From Sarcocystis neurona (lineage: Eukaryota > Apicomplexa > Conoidasida > Eucoccidiorida > Sarcocystidae): a DNA stretch of 64,000 nucleotides. Position numbers and translations under genes: made by a program. Where the stretch lies: NCBI GenBank assembly GCA_000727475.1, contig KL647288.1:10674903-10738902 (forward strand), written 5' to 3'. The notes beneath the pieces are model-generated. The model did not search any database and was not told where the DNA came from. It saw only the letters and a list, made by a program, of their open reading frames with translations. Positions 46,901 to 57,974 of the stretch are shown piece by piece (position 1 is the first letter of the stretch; every line of letters begins with the position of its first letter).

Positions 46901-49795
46901 TAGTAGCGGGAGCAGCAGTTGAAGCAGCAGCAGGGACAGCAGCGGAAGAAGTGCATGCAGCAACAGCAACAGGGGATACGTCACCGGCCTCTCGTATATA
47001 CATATATGTAGATATAGATACACCATACAGAGAGAGAGATACTGTACGAGAGAGAGAGGGAGATAATGTAAGAGACGGCGATAGACATGTGTGGGTGTAC
47101 AGATGTTAATTAACACATGCAACTGAATGTCCACTTCAGCTGAGGACCTAAAGCAGCTGTCACTGCCCTCCTTCTACGGAGAGAGACATGGGGGGGCTGG
47201 AAACCGCAGCACCAGTGAAGACGGCAGTGGTGGCTGCAGAGACAGCACCACCTACCAGGGAGACAGCAGCAACCGCTGGCATGCAGCAGGAGCCATCGAA
47301 CCAGCAGGACCTATGGCAACAGCACCAGCGCTGGACAGAGAGTAGTACCTACGCAGATAGTAGTACGAGTGGACACAGCAATGAAAATGGAGACATCAGT
47401 ACGACTGGAGACGCCAGGACAAACGGAGACGACACTCGAAATGGAGATGGCAATAGAAATGGAGAGAGATTGGAGACGGAGTCAGGAATAGATCCACCAG
47501 CTGATACTTGTAGTGCTGGGCCGACGGGCTGACGCTGCTTTCTCAAGGTGCTACGGTGCTACGGCTCATGTTGCCACGCCGTCCGCTTTTCTCTGTTGCA
47601 TGAGGCGGCTGCTGCGGTGATGCCTGCAGTACACTCGCTGCCTCAGCCCCTGCTGCTGCTGCAGCTGCAGGTGTGAGCGCTGCCGCGGCTCCGGCTGATG
47701 CTGCAGCGTCTCTTGTGCTGCTGCTCCGGCGGCTGTCGCTGCTGCTGGGGCTCCGGCCACTGCTATCGCTGCTGCGTGATACGTGGAGCTCCTGCTGGTG
47801 CTGCTTGATAGCTCGTGCTGCTGCTGCTGCTGCCTGATAGTTCCTGCTGCTGCTTGATAGCTGCTGCTACTGCTGCTTGTTAGCTGCTCTTCTTGCTGTC
47901 CTTGTTGCGTGGGTGCTACTACGTCAGGTATGCTGCTGCTGCTGCTGCTGCTCCTGTAGCCTTTTTAGGCTCCTGCGGCTGCTTCTCCTCCTCCTTCACT
48001 TGCGCGTCCGCAGCTGCCTCGTAACATCCTCTGCTGCTGCTCGTGGTGGCCGTGTGGTGGTCCACACTTGCTGGTGTTGTCGCCCGTCGCGCGTTTGCTG
48101 TTGCTGGTGCGTTTGCCGCCGTTGCTGCTGGAGGTCTGTTGATGCGTGCGTGCTGCTGTTGCCGCCTGTCGTGCACCTGGTGTTGTCGCCGTTGCTGCTG
48201 CTGCTGCTGTTGATGCGCCTCTGCTGCGCTTGCTGCTGCGTCTGTTGTGGTGCTGCTGTTCTGCCCCTTCCCCCGGAGCAGCGTGGGGCCCAGAAGCAAA
48301 GGCTCCAGCCGCTGTTCCGGTTACTCTGACCCAGGAGCAGCAGCTGAAACACGAGGCGAAGAAAGTTCCGTGGTGGAGACGCAGGAAAGAAGGTGAGACA
48401 GAGAGAGAAGGAGCAATTGCTTGCTTTCTTTTTCTTCGGGAAAGAGGAGCTGCTCTCTGCGTTTCTCTCCGTTTTGTTCAAAACTTCTCGTTGTTGGGGT
48501 TCTGGTCTGCAAAGAGATGCACAAGCGTGCCAGAGGCAGGTCTGTCTATCAGTTCAAATGAGTTGTGTGTTTCCGCCGATAAAGAAGAGGACGCATGGCT
48601 CAACGGACACCTTTTGAAACGGAGACGGAGACGAAGTCACAGGGAGAGGGGGAGGAGATGTGTATATGCATGCGTAGACATACGGTGGTGTGTCTAGCTA
48701 CGCGAGTAAAACATGTATGCTTGGAGACAGGTGGACGGGTGGACTTAAAAAAGAGACGTAGAGGATGATCGATGTATTTGTACATCTATGTAGAGAGAGA
48801 GTACAGATGGATATAGACGTGCACGTATATATTCTTTCCTTGTACTCACCTAGAAGCAGACGTTATGTATATACATTTATGTGTGGGTAGACACAAGTGC
48901 ATGCATACATATATGTATGGAGAGTGAGAGAGAGAAAAGGAGAGAGACATACACATATATATATGTGTGGAGAGATAGGTCGATAGCTATATATGCATAC
49001 ATGTCTGAAAAGATTGAGGTAGAGCAATGTCTATCAATCTCCAAGAGGTACAAGTAAATTTGCTCAAGGTGAGACGCATATATATATATATGTATGCGTC
49101 GAGGTAGTAGACACTTTCCCTGTAGCCAGAAGCGCTGTATATGTATATATATGTGGAAATGGATGATCACCATATGAGTTGTACGCATGTGTATGGAAAG
49201 CGAGAGAGGTTGGTACCCGTTCGTCCTCCAAACAGAGACGCGTGTATATATATTAACCCCAAAAAGGCGTCTAGGCTTCTGTAGACACATCTGTGTATAT
49301 CCGTGGATATGCGCATACACGTTTGTATATACGTATATGTATTACTATCCATAGATATGGATATAGATATAATTATATAGATAAAGATATGGATATAGGT
49401 AGCTAGATAGATACACTGAGTCGTATAAATACATACCGTCCTGTTGGATGTACGCGTGTGTATACCCTTGTGTATAAGCAGACACATGTGTGGATAAATA
49501 TATATATATATATGTATCCACTTACTGATACAAATACATAGCGCAGAGTTGTGTACGCACATGTGTATGTATATTTGCATGTGTGTGGGTCTATACATGT
49601 GTACATTTATATATACACACAAATATATATGTGTACGCCCGGAGACTTCAAATGAGGTGTAGCAGCAGAATCTTGGTTGCAGCCAAAGAAGAAAGTATAC
49701 GTCGCTATAGAGACCTCTGGCGGATGATAGAGAGAGGAGAGGTGGGGAAGAGAGGAAGAGAAATAAAGCGACAGATTGGTAGACGAAAGGAGTGA
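43904..49795 (+). CDS. Five-exon gene, Gln/Ala/Glu-rich protein of unknown function
   Basis: The model joins 43904-44059, 44408-46847, 47140-47214, 48282-48392 and 49683-49795. All introns are GT-AG with good donors (GTGAGA, GTAAGT, GTGAAG, GTGAGA). Phases match at all four junctions, and the total of 2,895 nt gives 964 residues plus TGA. The N-terminus is mixed (MLLRVTEQLIIYAS). Residues about 70-720 are Gln/Ala/Glu-rich with coiled-coil character. A non-repetitive block follows near 770-880 (contains FRLKEIMSEVGEICAADWR and, later, RWGVPVGRNGDVWLLDEAAG). The C-terminus is basic (VPWWRRRKEAKEESIRRYRD, ending GREIKRQIGRRKE) and could be a helical nucleic-acid or membrane contact. I do not recognise the family. 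The small third exon and the ATG are the least certain parts. Confidence 0.5.
48800..49650. repeat. TA-rich block in the last intron of the 43.9-49.8 kb gene
   Basis: (TA)n, GAGAGA and TATGTATA words without a coding frame of mixed composition. It occupies most of intron 48393-49682. Confidence 0.8.
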
Positions 49796-50553
49796 ATCTG
49801 CCGGTGCACGTCTACGGGCAGACACACGAAACTGCAGCAGCAGCTGCGCCTACAGAGAGGGAGACACGGAGACAGATGCATGGGGGTGGAATCGGTGTGA
49901 GTTCACGGTAGCCCAGCTCACATCCGGATGCGCCTGTACAGATCTAAATTTCCATATAAATAGGCAAATACACAACTACACATATTTGTGTACATACGCA
50001 CATACCACCGTACTTATATACAGATATATAGATTTCTTAGCTATCTATATCTACCTGTCTATCTACACATATATATATATATATATGTAGGTATCCATTA
50101 GTCTGCGCTGCGTCATCTACATCGTCCATCTGCTGTTGTTGCGCGCAGGCAGAGAAGAGAGACGAGAAGAGAGGACGCTGGCAACTATATGTCTATATAC
50201 GCCTGCTCTGTTTGTTGGATGCGTGTGTGTGGTGCATTTATATATATATGTACTCCGTATAGTTTGCTTTTGTCCCTGATATCTACAGATCCTGGCAATT
50301 GTATATCAGTGTACGCTTGCTCCGTTTGCTTGCTCTGCGTATGTGATATGTATATCTATATACATATATGTGATACATATATATATGTATATATAAATGT
50401 GTACTCGGTATAGTTTGCTTGCGTCCCTAATCTACACATACGTCATAGTCCACACAAGTATAAAGATATACGTGTATTTATAAGTGTGTCGCATTTGCTC
50501 TATTAAGACGTGCAGCGAAGGTACATGTCTGTAAATACGTGTGCACATTCCAG
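49796..50553. other. Spacer with a degenerate duplication
   Basis: AT-rich spacer. Two related stretches at about 50,175-50,290 and 50,288-50,440 share the words CTGGCAAnT, CGCnTGCTCnGTTTG and TATAGTTTGCTTnnGTCCCT, which points to an old tandem duplication of roughly 110-150 bp. No gene is visible. Confidence 0.6.
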
Positions 50554-51127
50554 CTGACTCGCACTTGCTGCTCACTTCCCTGGACACGCGCATGTCGTCC
50601 GTGAAGTCCATTTCTTCCCCTCTCGCCTTCTCCTCTTTTTTTTTCGTCCTCTCTGTTTTCCCCTTCTTCTTCTCCTCCTTTTGAATGTGTAGACGTTCAG
50701 GCAGGTGCGGGAAGGGAAATGCGTAGGTCTGGAAGTATGGTAGGCGTCTCCTCCTCGGTTCCGTTTCTTCTCGTATTCCCTGCTGCTTTTCTGGTGGCTC
50801 TTCTCCGTGTTTCGTCCTCCGTCTCCTCCACGTCTGCGTTTCGACTCTGCGCTGCCCGCCTGTCCGCTTCCCGCTGCCCATCATTTGCCTTTCTGCGCTG
50901 CTTCTTTTGTGTCTCCCCCTCTCTCTTGGCCGCACTTGCTGTCTTCTCCTTCGCGCTATTCTACCCAGAGGACGCCGCAGCTCTGTCAGCAGCAGCGGGC
51001 TTCATCGGCCTGCACTCCTCCAAGACGGGAGGAGGAGCAGGAGGAGGAGGAAGAGGAAGAGGAGGAGGAGGGGAAGGGGTCGCACTTGCACGAGGCGTCC
51101 AGCGCCGGAAGCTGCTTCGGAAAATGA
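50554..51127 (+). CDS. Small gene candidate with poly-Glu tract
   Basis: Three exon candidates are flanked by strong signals: 50554-50600, 50693-50734 and 50969-51127. Both introns are strongly pyrimidine-rich and end TGTGTAG and CTACCCAG. The joined frame reads DSHLLLTSLDTRMSS, then TFRQVREGKCVGLE, then an exon with about ten consecutive Glu, and stops with TGA at 51125-51127. The first exon starts with two bases of a split codon, so a 5' exon is missing. Two other frames of the third exon remain open to 51399 and 51428 and look equally protein-like (the first ends in a basic stretch containing REAMQKWRKWAKKHP). A second possible donor at 50740 would change the frame. The exon positions are therefore more reliable than the reading frame of the last exon. 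No family recognised. Confidence 0.33.
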
Positions 51128-51430
51128 GCCGCATGCGCATGCAGCAGCTGCAGCTGCAACCCGAAAGACACGCAGGGCGTCGGCTGCCGCTGCTGTCGCT
51201 TCAGGAACAGAAGAAGCAGCGCCGTCTTCGCCTGCGGGCGCGCAGCAGCGCCAGCAGTGGACCGCTCACTCTCGACCCGCAGCAGCAGCAGTCAAGCGGC
51301 AGCAGGAGGCGCAGCACAAAAAAGAGCTTCGCCACTTGGAGGGAGGCCATGCAGAAGTGGAGAAAGTGGGCGAAGAAGCATCCTCAGCATGCGCAGTAAG
51401 AGACCTTATTAGCCGCTGTGCACAATGACT

Positions 51431-52100
51431 CTATTTATACATATAAATATGCATATGTACATGAACGTATGAATATATATATATACGTGGACAGATGTGT
51501 GGATACACGTGTATATATGTCTGCGTGTGGACGTATAGGTACACATACAATCTCTCTATACATACAAATATGTATATGTACATGCGTGACTCTACACATA
51601 TATATATATATATATACCTGGACAGTTCTGTAAATACATGTGTATATTTATGGGTGTATATGGACGTATATGTACATATACACGTATGTACATTGAGTTG
51701 TAAATGTATCTATTTCTTCACATAGAGAGAAGATGTACGCGAACGTATATACATGTGCACGTTGCTTTGTGTATGTATATATTCTGCCATAAACAGACGT
51801 ATTTGCACGTACACACGTATGTACACTGATTTGTATGTATATCTGTTCTCCCATATACGGACGTCGATTCACATATATATGTGTGTACATTGATGCGTGT
51901 GCCCATATAGTTTACCGTATGTATATATATATATTTATTGATATGTGTATACGTGCACATTATTTATGTGTATGCCTGTGTTCACATATGTGTCTTTATA
52001 TATATATACATGCATATATATATATACATATATATCCATATATATGTGTATAAATAAATATATATATATATATGTATATATACGTATTTATAAAGGACAA
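51431..52100. repeat. TA-rich degenerate minisatellite
   Basis: (TA)n-rich DNA with related units about 125 bp apart (near 51,430 and 51,555; both begin CTCTnTnTATACATA and contain a GTGGACAG or CTGGACAG word). Confidence 0.75.
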
Positions 52101-52173
52101 GGCAGACTACCGTTTCTTCTTAATTTTATGAGTAAAGTCGTTTTTTTAGATTAGATGTGTTTGTCTATTTGAC

Positions 52174-52188
52174 GGGGGGGGGGGGGGG
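52174..52188 (+). repeat. Poly-G run of 15
   Basis: Fifteen consecutive G bases, the longest homopolymer I noticed. Such runs are prone to sequencing and length errors. The surrounding 52,100-52,347 shows no supported gene. Confidence 0.9.
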
Positions 52189-52347
52189 CGGAAAGGGACT
52201 TGGGTGTGAAGATACGTACTGTGCTGGCAGGATCAGGCAAAACGCAAAGGCTGCCCGGTAGTTCCGCTACATCGTCAGTCGCACTTTTAGAAGTTCTTTC
52301 TTTCTGTATGTATTAGTACTCCGTCGGAGCACTCCTGCACTTTTACG

Positions 52348-52469
52348 ATGAGGCTTCTTCCTGGAGAAGAAGAAAACGACATCAGGTTTGCTTTTTTGAC
52401 AGTTTTCTGCTGTTGCTGCTGCAGCACGCAGGCACCCCCCAGCAAGCGCTTGCTGCTCGAAGAAGAAAA
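52348..52469 (+). CDS. Possible 5' exons of a downstream gene
   Basis: ATG at 52348 opens MRLLPGEEENDI up to a donor-like site at 52386. After a CTG-rich acceptor (ending 52424), a second piece in matching phase reads TQAPPSKRLLLEEE and meets a canonical GTAAGT at 52470. The intron between them would be only 39 nt. The following 52,470-52,860 is CAG-rich, and 52,920-53,570 is CTG-rich with one protein-like piece near 53,100-53,200 (contains HLSLRQNIALHAATWLQQLR). The pieces may form the front of the gene at 53580-54081, but the chain is not resolved. Confidence 0.25.
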
Positions 52470-53579
52470 GTAAGTGGCGCAGGATGCCCTTTCAGAGTGC
52501 GCGGCAGCAGGAGCAGAGGCAAAGGCGGCATCAGCACGCAGATAGCAGCAGCAGTGGGCGATAGCAGCAGCACCAGGCACACGGCAGCAGGAACAGCAGC
52601 GGGGAGTAGCACGAGTGTGAGCAGGAGGGCAAAGAGCAGCTGCTGCAAAACGTAGCAGCAGCAGAAGCAACGGGGAAAACAGCGCAGCAGCAACAGCAGT
52701 GGATAGCGCGACGGCAGTCGATAGCCACAGCAGCAGCGTGGAGCAGCAGTTGCAGCAGTGGATAGCCGCACCGCTGTGCGGTAGTGAGCAGCAGTCCTCG
52801 CGCTGCAGCAAGCAAAACAGCAGCACAGCAGCCGTCAGACGTGTGCAACAAGTAGACAGCGTCTACACGAACTGACGACGTGTGGATGCGGCAGGACCAG
52901 CAGCTGGACCAAGTGAATTGCTGCTGCTGCTGCTGCGCGCAGGTGGTTGTACTGCAGCTGCTTTTCCGTCAGGTTCTTTCTTCTCTTGCTGCTGCTGTTG
53001 CGTCAGCTGCCTTCTCCTACTGCTGCTCGTCTTGTCTTCCTTCTGCTACTGCTCGCCTTTCTCCTCTTCGCGTGCGTTAATACTTCTCGCTGCTGCTGCT
53101 GCACGCGCATGCCATTCACCTGTCGCTCCGGCAGAACATAGCGCTGCACGCTGCTACGTGGCTACAGCAGCTACGCTTGAAAGCGACGGCAGCTGCTGCT
53201 AGTGCTTGTGGGGACTTTTGCACATTCGGCTGCTGCTCGTGCTGCTGCAGATCGACAGGGTCCCGCAGCAGCGGCAGCTGCTGGTGCAACCGTGTGAGGC
53301 TGCTTTTACTGCTGCTGCTGCTGCTATTGCGAGAGTGCGTGGGGCTGCCTCTCCTGCTGCTGCTGGTAATGGTATGAAAGCGCGTCGGTGTCTCAGGTGA
53401 TGGCTGCCTTCCTTGCTACTGCTGATGCTGCAAGTGTGCATGGGGCTTCCTTGTGTGCTGCTGCTGGTGGTTAGTGCGGAGGTGCGTCGAGCTGGCCTCG
53501 CTGCTGCTGCTGTTGCGGGTGTGAAGGCGTGTCTATGCCTCAAGTGGTGGCTCCTTGTGCTGCTGCTGCTGCGTGACAG

Positions 53580-54081
53580 ACGCAGAGAGCAGAAGAAGCT
53601 GCAGCGGCAGCAAACGAAGCAGAAGCAACAGACACTTGCAGCAGCAGGCCAGAAGCAGCAGCAGTTAATTACGAGTTACAAGCAGCAGCGGCAGTCGCTG
53701 AAAGAGATCGTCAAGGATCTGCAGCAACAGGAGCAAACGAAGAATAGCCGCGGAACACTCGGGCAGCACAAGCGGCAACAACAGCAACAGCGACAGCAAT
53801 AGCAGCAGTGCAACTGCACAACGTCTTGCTGCAGCTGGTCAACGAGCAGGAGGACGAGCACCGGCGACGCCAAGGCCAGGAGGAGGAAGAAGAACAGAAG
53901 GAGCAGGAGGAGGAGGAGAATCGTCTTGTTGGAGCTCCCAGAAGCAGCAGCGGCAAGGCAGAGGAGAAGCACTTTTGTCAGGGGAAATGTGTGAGCAAGC
54001 TGATGTACCTTATTCACAGCGGGAACGTGCATATATGCGGGGAGTGTACATCCAGAGAAACAGGTAGGAGAGGGCTTCTTG
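53580..54081 (+). CDS. Coiled-coil exons ending in a ClpX-type zinc-finger-like motif
   Basis: After a CTG-rich acceptor ending at 53579, a Gln/Lys-rich frame runs to 53802 (contains YKQQRQSLKEIVKDLQ). An overlapping frame from 53752 continues with QLHNVLLQLVNEQEDEHRRR, a Glu-rich coil, then HFCQGKCVSKLMYLIHSG and NVHICGECTSRET before a GTAGGA donor at 54082. The last part resembles the ClpX N-terminal C4 zinc-binding domain: FC, then GK, L-LI--G and IC--C, with 19 residues between FC and IC against about 18 in ClpX. The first ClpX cysteine is replaced, with His two before the FC cysteine and an extra Cys four after it. The shift between the two frames needs a small intron or means that the first frame is a shadow. 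No AAA+ domain is visible here. Confidence 0.35.
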
Positions 54082-54104
54082 CATTCACATGTATTATTAT
54101 GTGG

Positions 54105-54500
54105 GGAGATCTACGTATTTGCGTATTTAGAGGTGGAAATTTACAGTTAAATGGGGATATATATATATATATATGTATATAGGAAGAGCGAGAGAGAGAC
54201 GAAGAAAGACAGAGCTTTGCATATATATATATACATATATATAGATATATATATGTTGGGGGAGACACATGAAAATGTTGTTAAATAGGGAGAAATAGAT
54301 ACATATATATAGGTGTAGGGAGAGCGAGGGGGAGACAGAGGAAAATAGAGCTTTGCATATATATATATATATATGGGTGGAGATACATGAAAATTTACAT
54401 AAATAGGGAGAAATACATATAGCTGTATGTATGTATGTATAGGGAGAGCGAGAGAGAGACAGAGGACGACAGAACTTTGTATGTATATATATATACACAC
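54105..54500. repeat. Degenerate 125-bp tandem repeat, three to four units
   Basis: Units contain AGGGAGAGCGAGAGAGAGAC, an AGAGCTTTGCATATATAT or AGAACTTTGTATG word, then a TA tract and GATACATGAAAATTTACATA. Copies start near 54,182, 54,316 and 54,440, with a more diverged one before them. The block follows the donor at 54082. Confidence 0.8.
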
Positions 54501-54529
54501 ACATGTATATAGAAGGAATATGTATTGTG

Positions 54530-56721
54530 GCATAAGGAAGAAGACAGATGTGTGCCGCTGCAGCGGCAGCAAGTCCGCAGGCACAACAGCAGCAGCCGCG
54601 GAATGGCAAAGGCTCTTTTCTCTTTTTTGAGGATCTGTGTCTGGCTTCCTGTTTCACGTGCGTATGTCTGACGAATCTTTCTCTGTAACTTACACATGTA
54701 TATATCGTCTAAATACGTGTACATACATGTATAGGTATACCTGGGCAGCCGTACTTTTATACGTGTAGTATCGGCTTAACTGTTGTTTCTACAGGCACAC
54801 GTGCATATCTCGATCCTTTTGCGTAACCTATGTATATATAAATATATATATGCGTCTCTATATAGAACGCACGAGCGCGATATACACGTGTATCTGGATA
54901 ATACTTATAGTTATATATATATAAATGCGCGTGCGTGTACAGTACATATTTGTGTGTATCGATGCGTACGCGCGTCCACGTGCAAGTATATAAAGATAGA
55001 GAAAACTGGAGTGTCCGCGGCATCTTTATCTGTGTGTGTGTGTGTGTGTGAACGAGGTTTGCACCTGTACATCCGTACGTACGTAGACACCCGCTGAGAC
55101 AGAGAGCGAGAGAAACTTGTACCAGCATTTGTGAAAAAGTCCGCCCAGGTTTACGCACGTAGACGTTGCGTGTACACACAAAACCCGTAGTATCTCTGCG
55201 CTTTGAAGCAGTTGCGCAGGCGACCATCGTCTGCGTATTCCCAGGGTACGGTCGCTCTACGTCGCCTCTACAGCCTGTTGCACAGCTGTGTATTAGATGT
55301 GTACATTCTGTCGTGTATATATATATATATACATATATATCTATGTATATGTGGATGTGTATATATATAGATAGATAGATAGATATTTGTGGATGTACTC
55401 AGCGGTGGTGGAAGGTCGAAGGGGTTCGTCTTGTATTTTACGAAATACAGTGTAGGTAGTTAGCGATGGTGTAAGGTCGAAATGGTGGCTCTTGTATTTT
55501 AGGAATCTTTTGCATTTCTATGTACGTACCTGCACCTTCTTCTGCATATACGTAGATATATATATATGTGCGTAGTGGTGGTGGAAGACCGATAGCGTTC
55601 TTGTGTTGAAAATGGCGTTTGCACACATATATCTGGTGCAGAAGAGAGGGGTGACGCATGTTCGCACACGACTTCTTCTGCAGTGCAGCATTTTTTGGCA
55701 GCGTTTCGGCTAGAGAAGAATTTAGCGATTCTCCAGCTTGCTGCAAATTTTTGTGGTTCAGCACAGTCCTCTCTTCTGTGGTGTTTTGAAATTCTTGCAC
55801 GTCCCCGCCATCACAACGTATAAAAGCAAAAGACTGCATGCGAAAACATGTACATATACATATGTATGTGCATAAGTATATGTAAAATGTATATACCTAT
55901 ATATATGAGCTTGCGAATCGAAGCAAAATACTGCACGCGAAGACATATATATATGAGCTTGTAAATTTTTGTAGACTTTACCCACGTGTGCAGGAGCTTT
56001 GGTGTGCGTCAGACTGGAGGCGCACGCATGTGCCGGGATGTATTTGTGCAGAGCACGTCTCTGTGCCTAAAACGTAGACAGCCCCGCTACAATTTTTCTC
56101 CCACTCATAAACAGCATGTTCGTGTATACGTGTGTGGCACCCGCTCCCATTTCTCTTCGTTAATACGTGGTGTATTTAGATAAACCCCAAACGAAATTCA
56201 AAGACGTGAGCCCATAATCGTTCTTTCTCTCTCTGGCTCTCTCTGTATATATATGTATATATAGAGAGAGTAATGCAAAATATATGTGTACATTATATAG
56301 GTATATAGGATATATACTGTACGCGCTACACACGCGACAGAGTATGATCTCTCTACGTTTTGTCAGGTATATAAACAACAGTTCACTACACGTGATTCGA
56401 TATATATGTATATATGTATATATAGGATGCAACATATAAATATGTATATGTATGTTGAAAATCCATGTATATATATAACGTACAAGTGTGTGTGTGTGTG
56501 TGTGTGTGTGCACTACGTGGCGGACGTAGTACATCATATGTCTGCTCTTTCCCAGGTGCATAAGTAATAATTTACTCACACCTAGAATCTGTACGGTGCG
56601 TGTATATATACGTAATGTGCGTACAGCGTGTCCACTGTATGGAGTCTATTCTGTTTCTATGCGCGAAGCGCGTACGTGACTTCCCCACATATGCATATTA
56701 TATACCAAAAATTTTTCACAG
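54530..56721. other. Mostly TA-rich spacer with weak exon candidates
   Basis: A + strand piece at about 54,560-54,659 (contains GKGSFLFFEDLCLASCFTC, then a GTATGT donor) looks exon-like. The same DNA also reads well on the - strand. From 54,700 to 56,700 the DNA is TA/CA-rich. A - strand frame at 55,438-55,839 begins MQSFAFIRCDGGDVQEFQN and has mixed composition, but its second half runs into repeats and it has no motif. Confidence 0.4.
55385..55960. repeat. Decayed tandem repeats
   Basis: The words GTGGAAGGTCGAAGGGGTTCGTC and CTTGTATTTTA recur near 55,408, 55,470 and, more diverged, 55,580. A second word of the form AAGCAAAAnACTGCAnGCGAAnACAT occurs near 55,826 and 55,921. Confidence 0.65.
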
Positions 56722-56831
56722 GGCTGCGGCGTAGCGTGTTGTCGGGCTACTCGACGTTCGCCCGTAACATGCTGAGAGCGCGCGCGTACCGAACGAAAAA
56801 GGCGACGACCGTAGCGGCTACCGGCGGCTAG
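56722..56831 (+). CDS. Candidate terminal exon
   Basis: A pyrimidine-rich acceptor (ATTTTTCACAG, ending 56721) precedes a frame that starts with two bases of a split codon, continues LRRSVLSGYSTFARNMLRAR and ends TTVAATGG before TAG at 56829-56831. It stands out from the AT-rich DNA around it by higher GC and mixed composition. It may be the last exon of the gene that begins near 52-54 kb, but no chain can be shown. Confidence 0.33.
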
Positions 56832-57974
56832 TCACCCTATCTATGTTGTTGAACCCTGTGGAGGTACACTCTTACGTGTCTCGCACCTGCAGCTACACTC
56901 CTCCTGCATACAAATACGTTGCAGGAGGAGGCACATATATGTGTGTACATGTAGGGTCGTCCACGGGTGTATTCACACATATCTATGTCGGATATACAGA
57001 TGAACAAACAGGTGGCGTAAACGTAGATATAGTATGCAGAGGGACGTGCACACATACCAGGTTCTATGCATACATCTAGAGGTGCCAACACGTCGTCACG
57101 CAGGTAACCGGACTCCCACTTATTCGCGTGCTTCACGTGTTTCTTCTTCACACACTATACAAAGCGCACGCACACACGCACATGCCAGAGAATTCCACAT
57201 GCACACACAAATTCCCTTGAACCGAGACGTGCACACTGCTTGTTACACTCCTTCCGCAACCTGTACGTAGTCACACATGTGTCTATATACCTGTACATAT
57301 GTGGATATTCATTTCCACGTACCCACTTGTGTATATATATATATGTATGGGTGGATGTACAGAGTATACTCTGCAGCTCTCCAGGAATGTCCTTTTCTCA
57401 ACCCGTAACTGCGCCGATGCACACTCACTTCATTTTTGGCCAGGGCTGCCTTTTCCTAAAGTTAGACTTCCCCTCCTGTGTTACTATACTTTATGAAGGC
57501 ACGGCCGCAAATTTTCTTCCTCTCCACCCCCTGCTGCGCAGTGCAGCAGCCAACATCTTCGTTTCATACACAGACACGAGCTGGCGATCCTGGGCCTGCT
57601 GCTCCTTTCTTCCTTCACCAGCACACGCGCAGACAGCCTCAGCGTGCTGATGCTTCCCCTGTTCTTCAATGCTGCCTTTTCGACTGCAGATGCCGCTGCC
57701 GCTGCGTCGTGTACCAGACAAACAGCGCGTCTGTCTCTTGATATGCTTTCTTCTGCTCTGTGACGCGTACAGTCTGCGTCCCTGACACTTCGGTAACTCG
57801 CTTCTTCTGCCTAATATCCACCTGCTCGTGCAACTCCACCTGTCACCGCCCCTGCCGCTATGTCGCCTGCGCCTTCTGCTACGTCAAAGTTTGCACCTGC
57901 TTCTTTCTGTAGTTGTAATGCTGCTGGGGCTACGGCTGTGTGAGCCGGAGCTTAGTGCTAGTATTTGTTAACGT
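56832..57974. other. Spacer, no supported gene
   Basis: The first 0.5 kb is CA/TA-rich. From 57,360 to 57,950 the DNA is pyrimidine-rich on the + strand. A - strand frame at 57,491-57,721 (starts MSGTRRSGSGICSRKG) is of mixed composition but has no motif or partner exon. Confidence 0.45.

Noticed and set aside
52225..52245. A GSGKT string resembling a Walker A P-loop
   Set aside because: It lies in a short frame beside a poly-G run, with no preceding beta-strand pattern of a P-loop NTPase, no Walker B nearby and no exon boundaries. Probably chance.
55438..55839. 133-codon - strand frame of mixed composition
   Set aside because: The second half reads through decayed tandem repeats and TA tracts, no splice partner or motif was found, and it sits in a spacer. 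Kept only as a remark.
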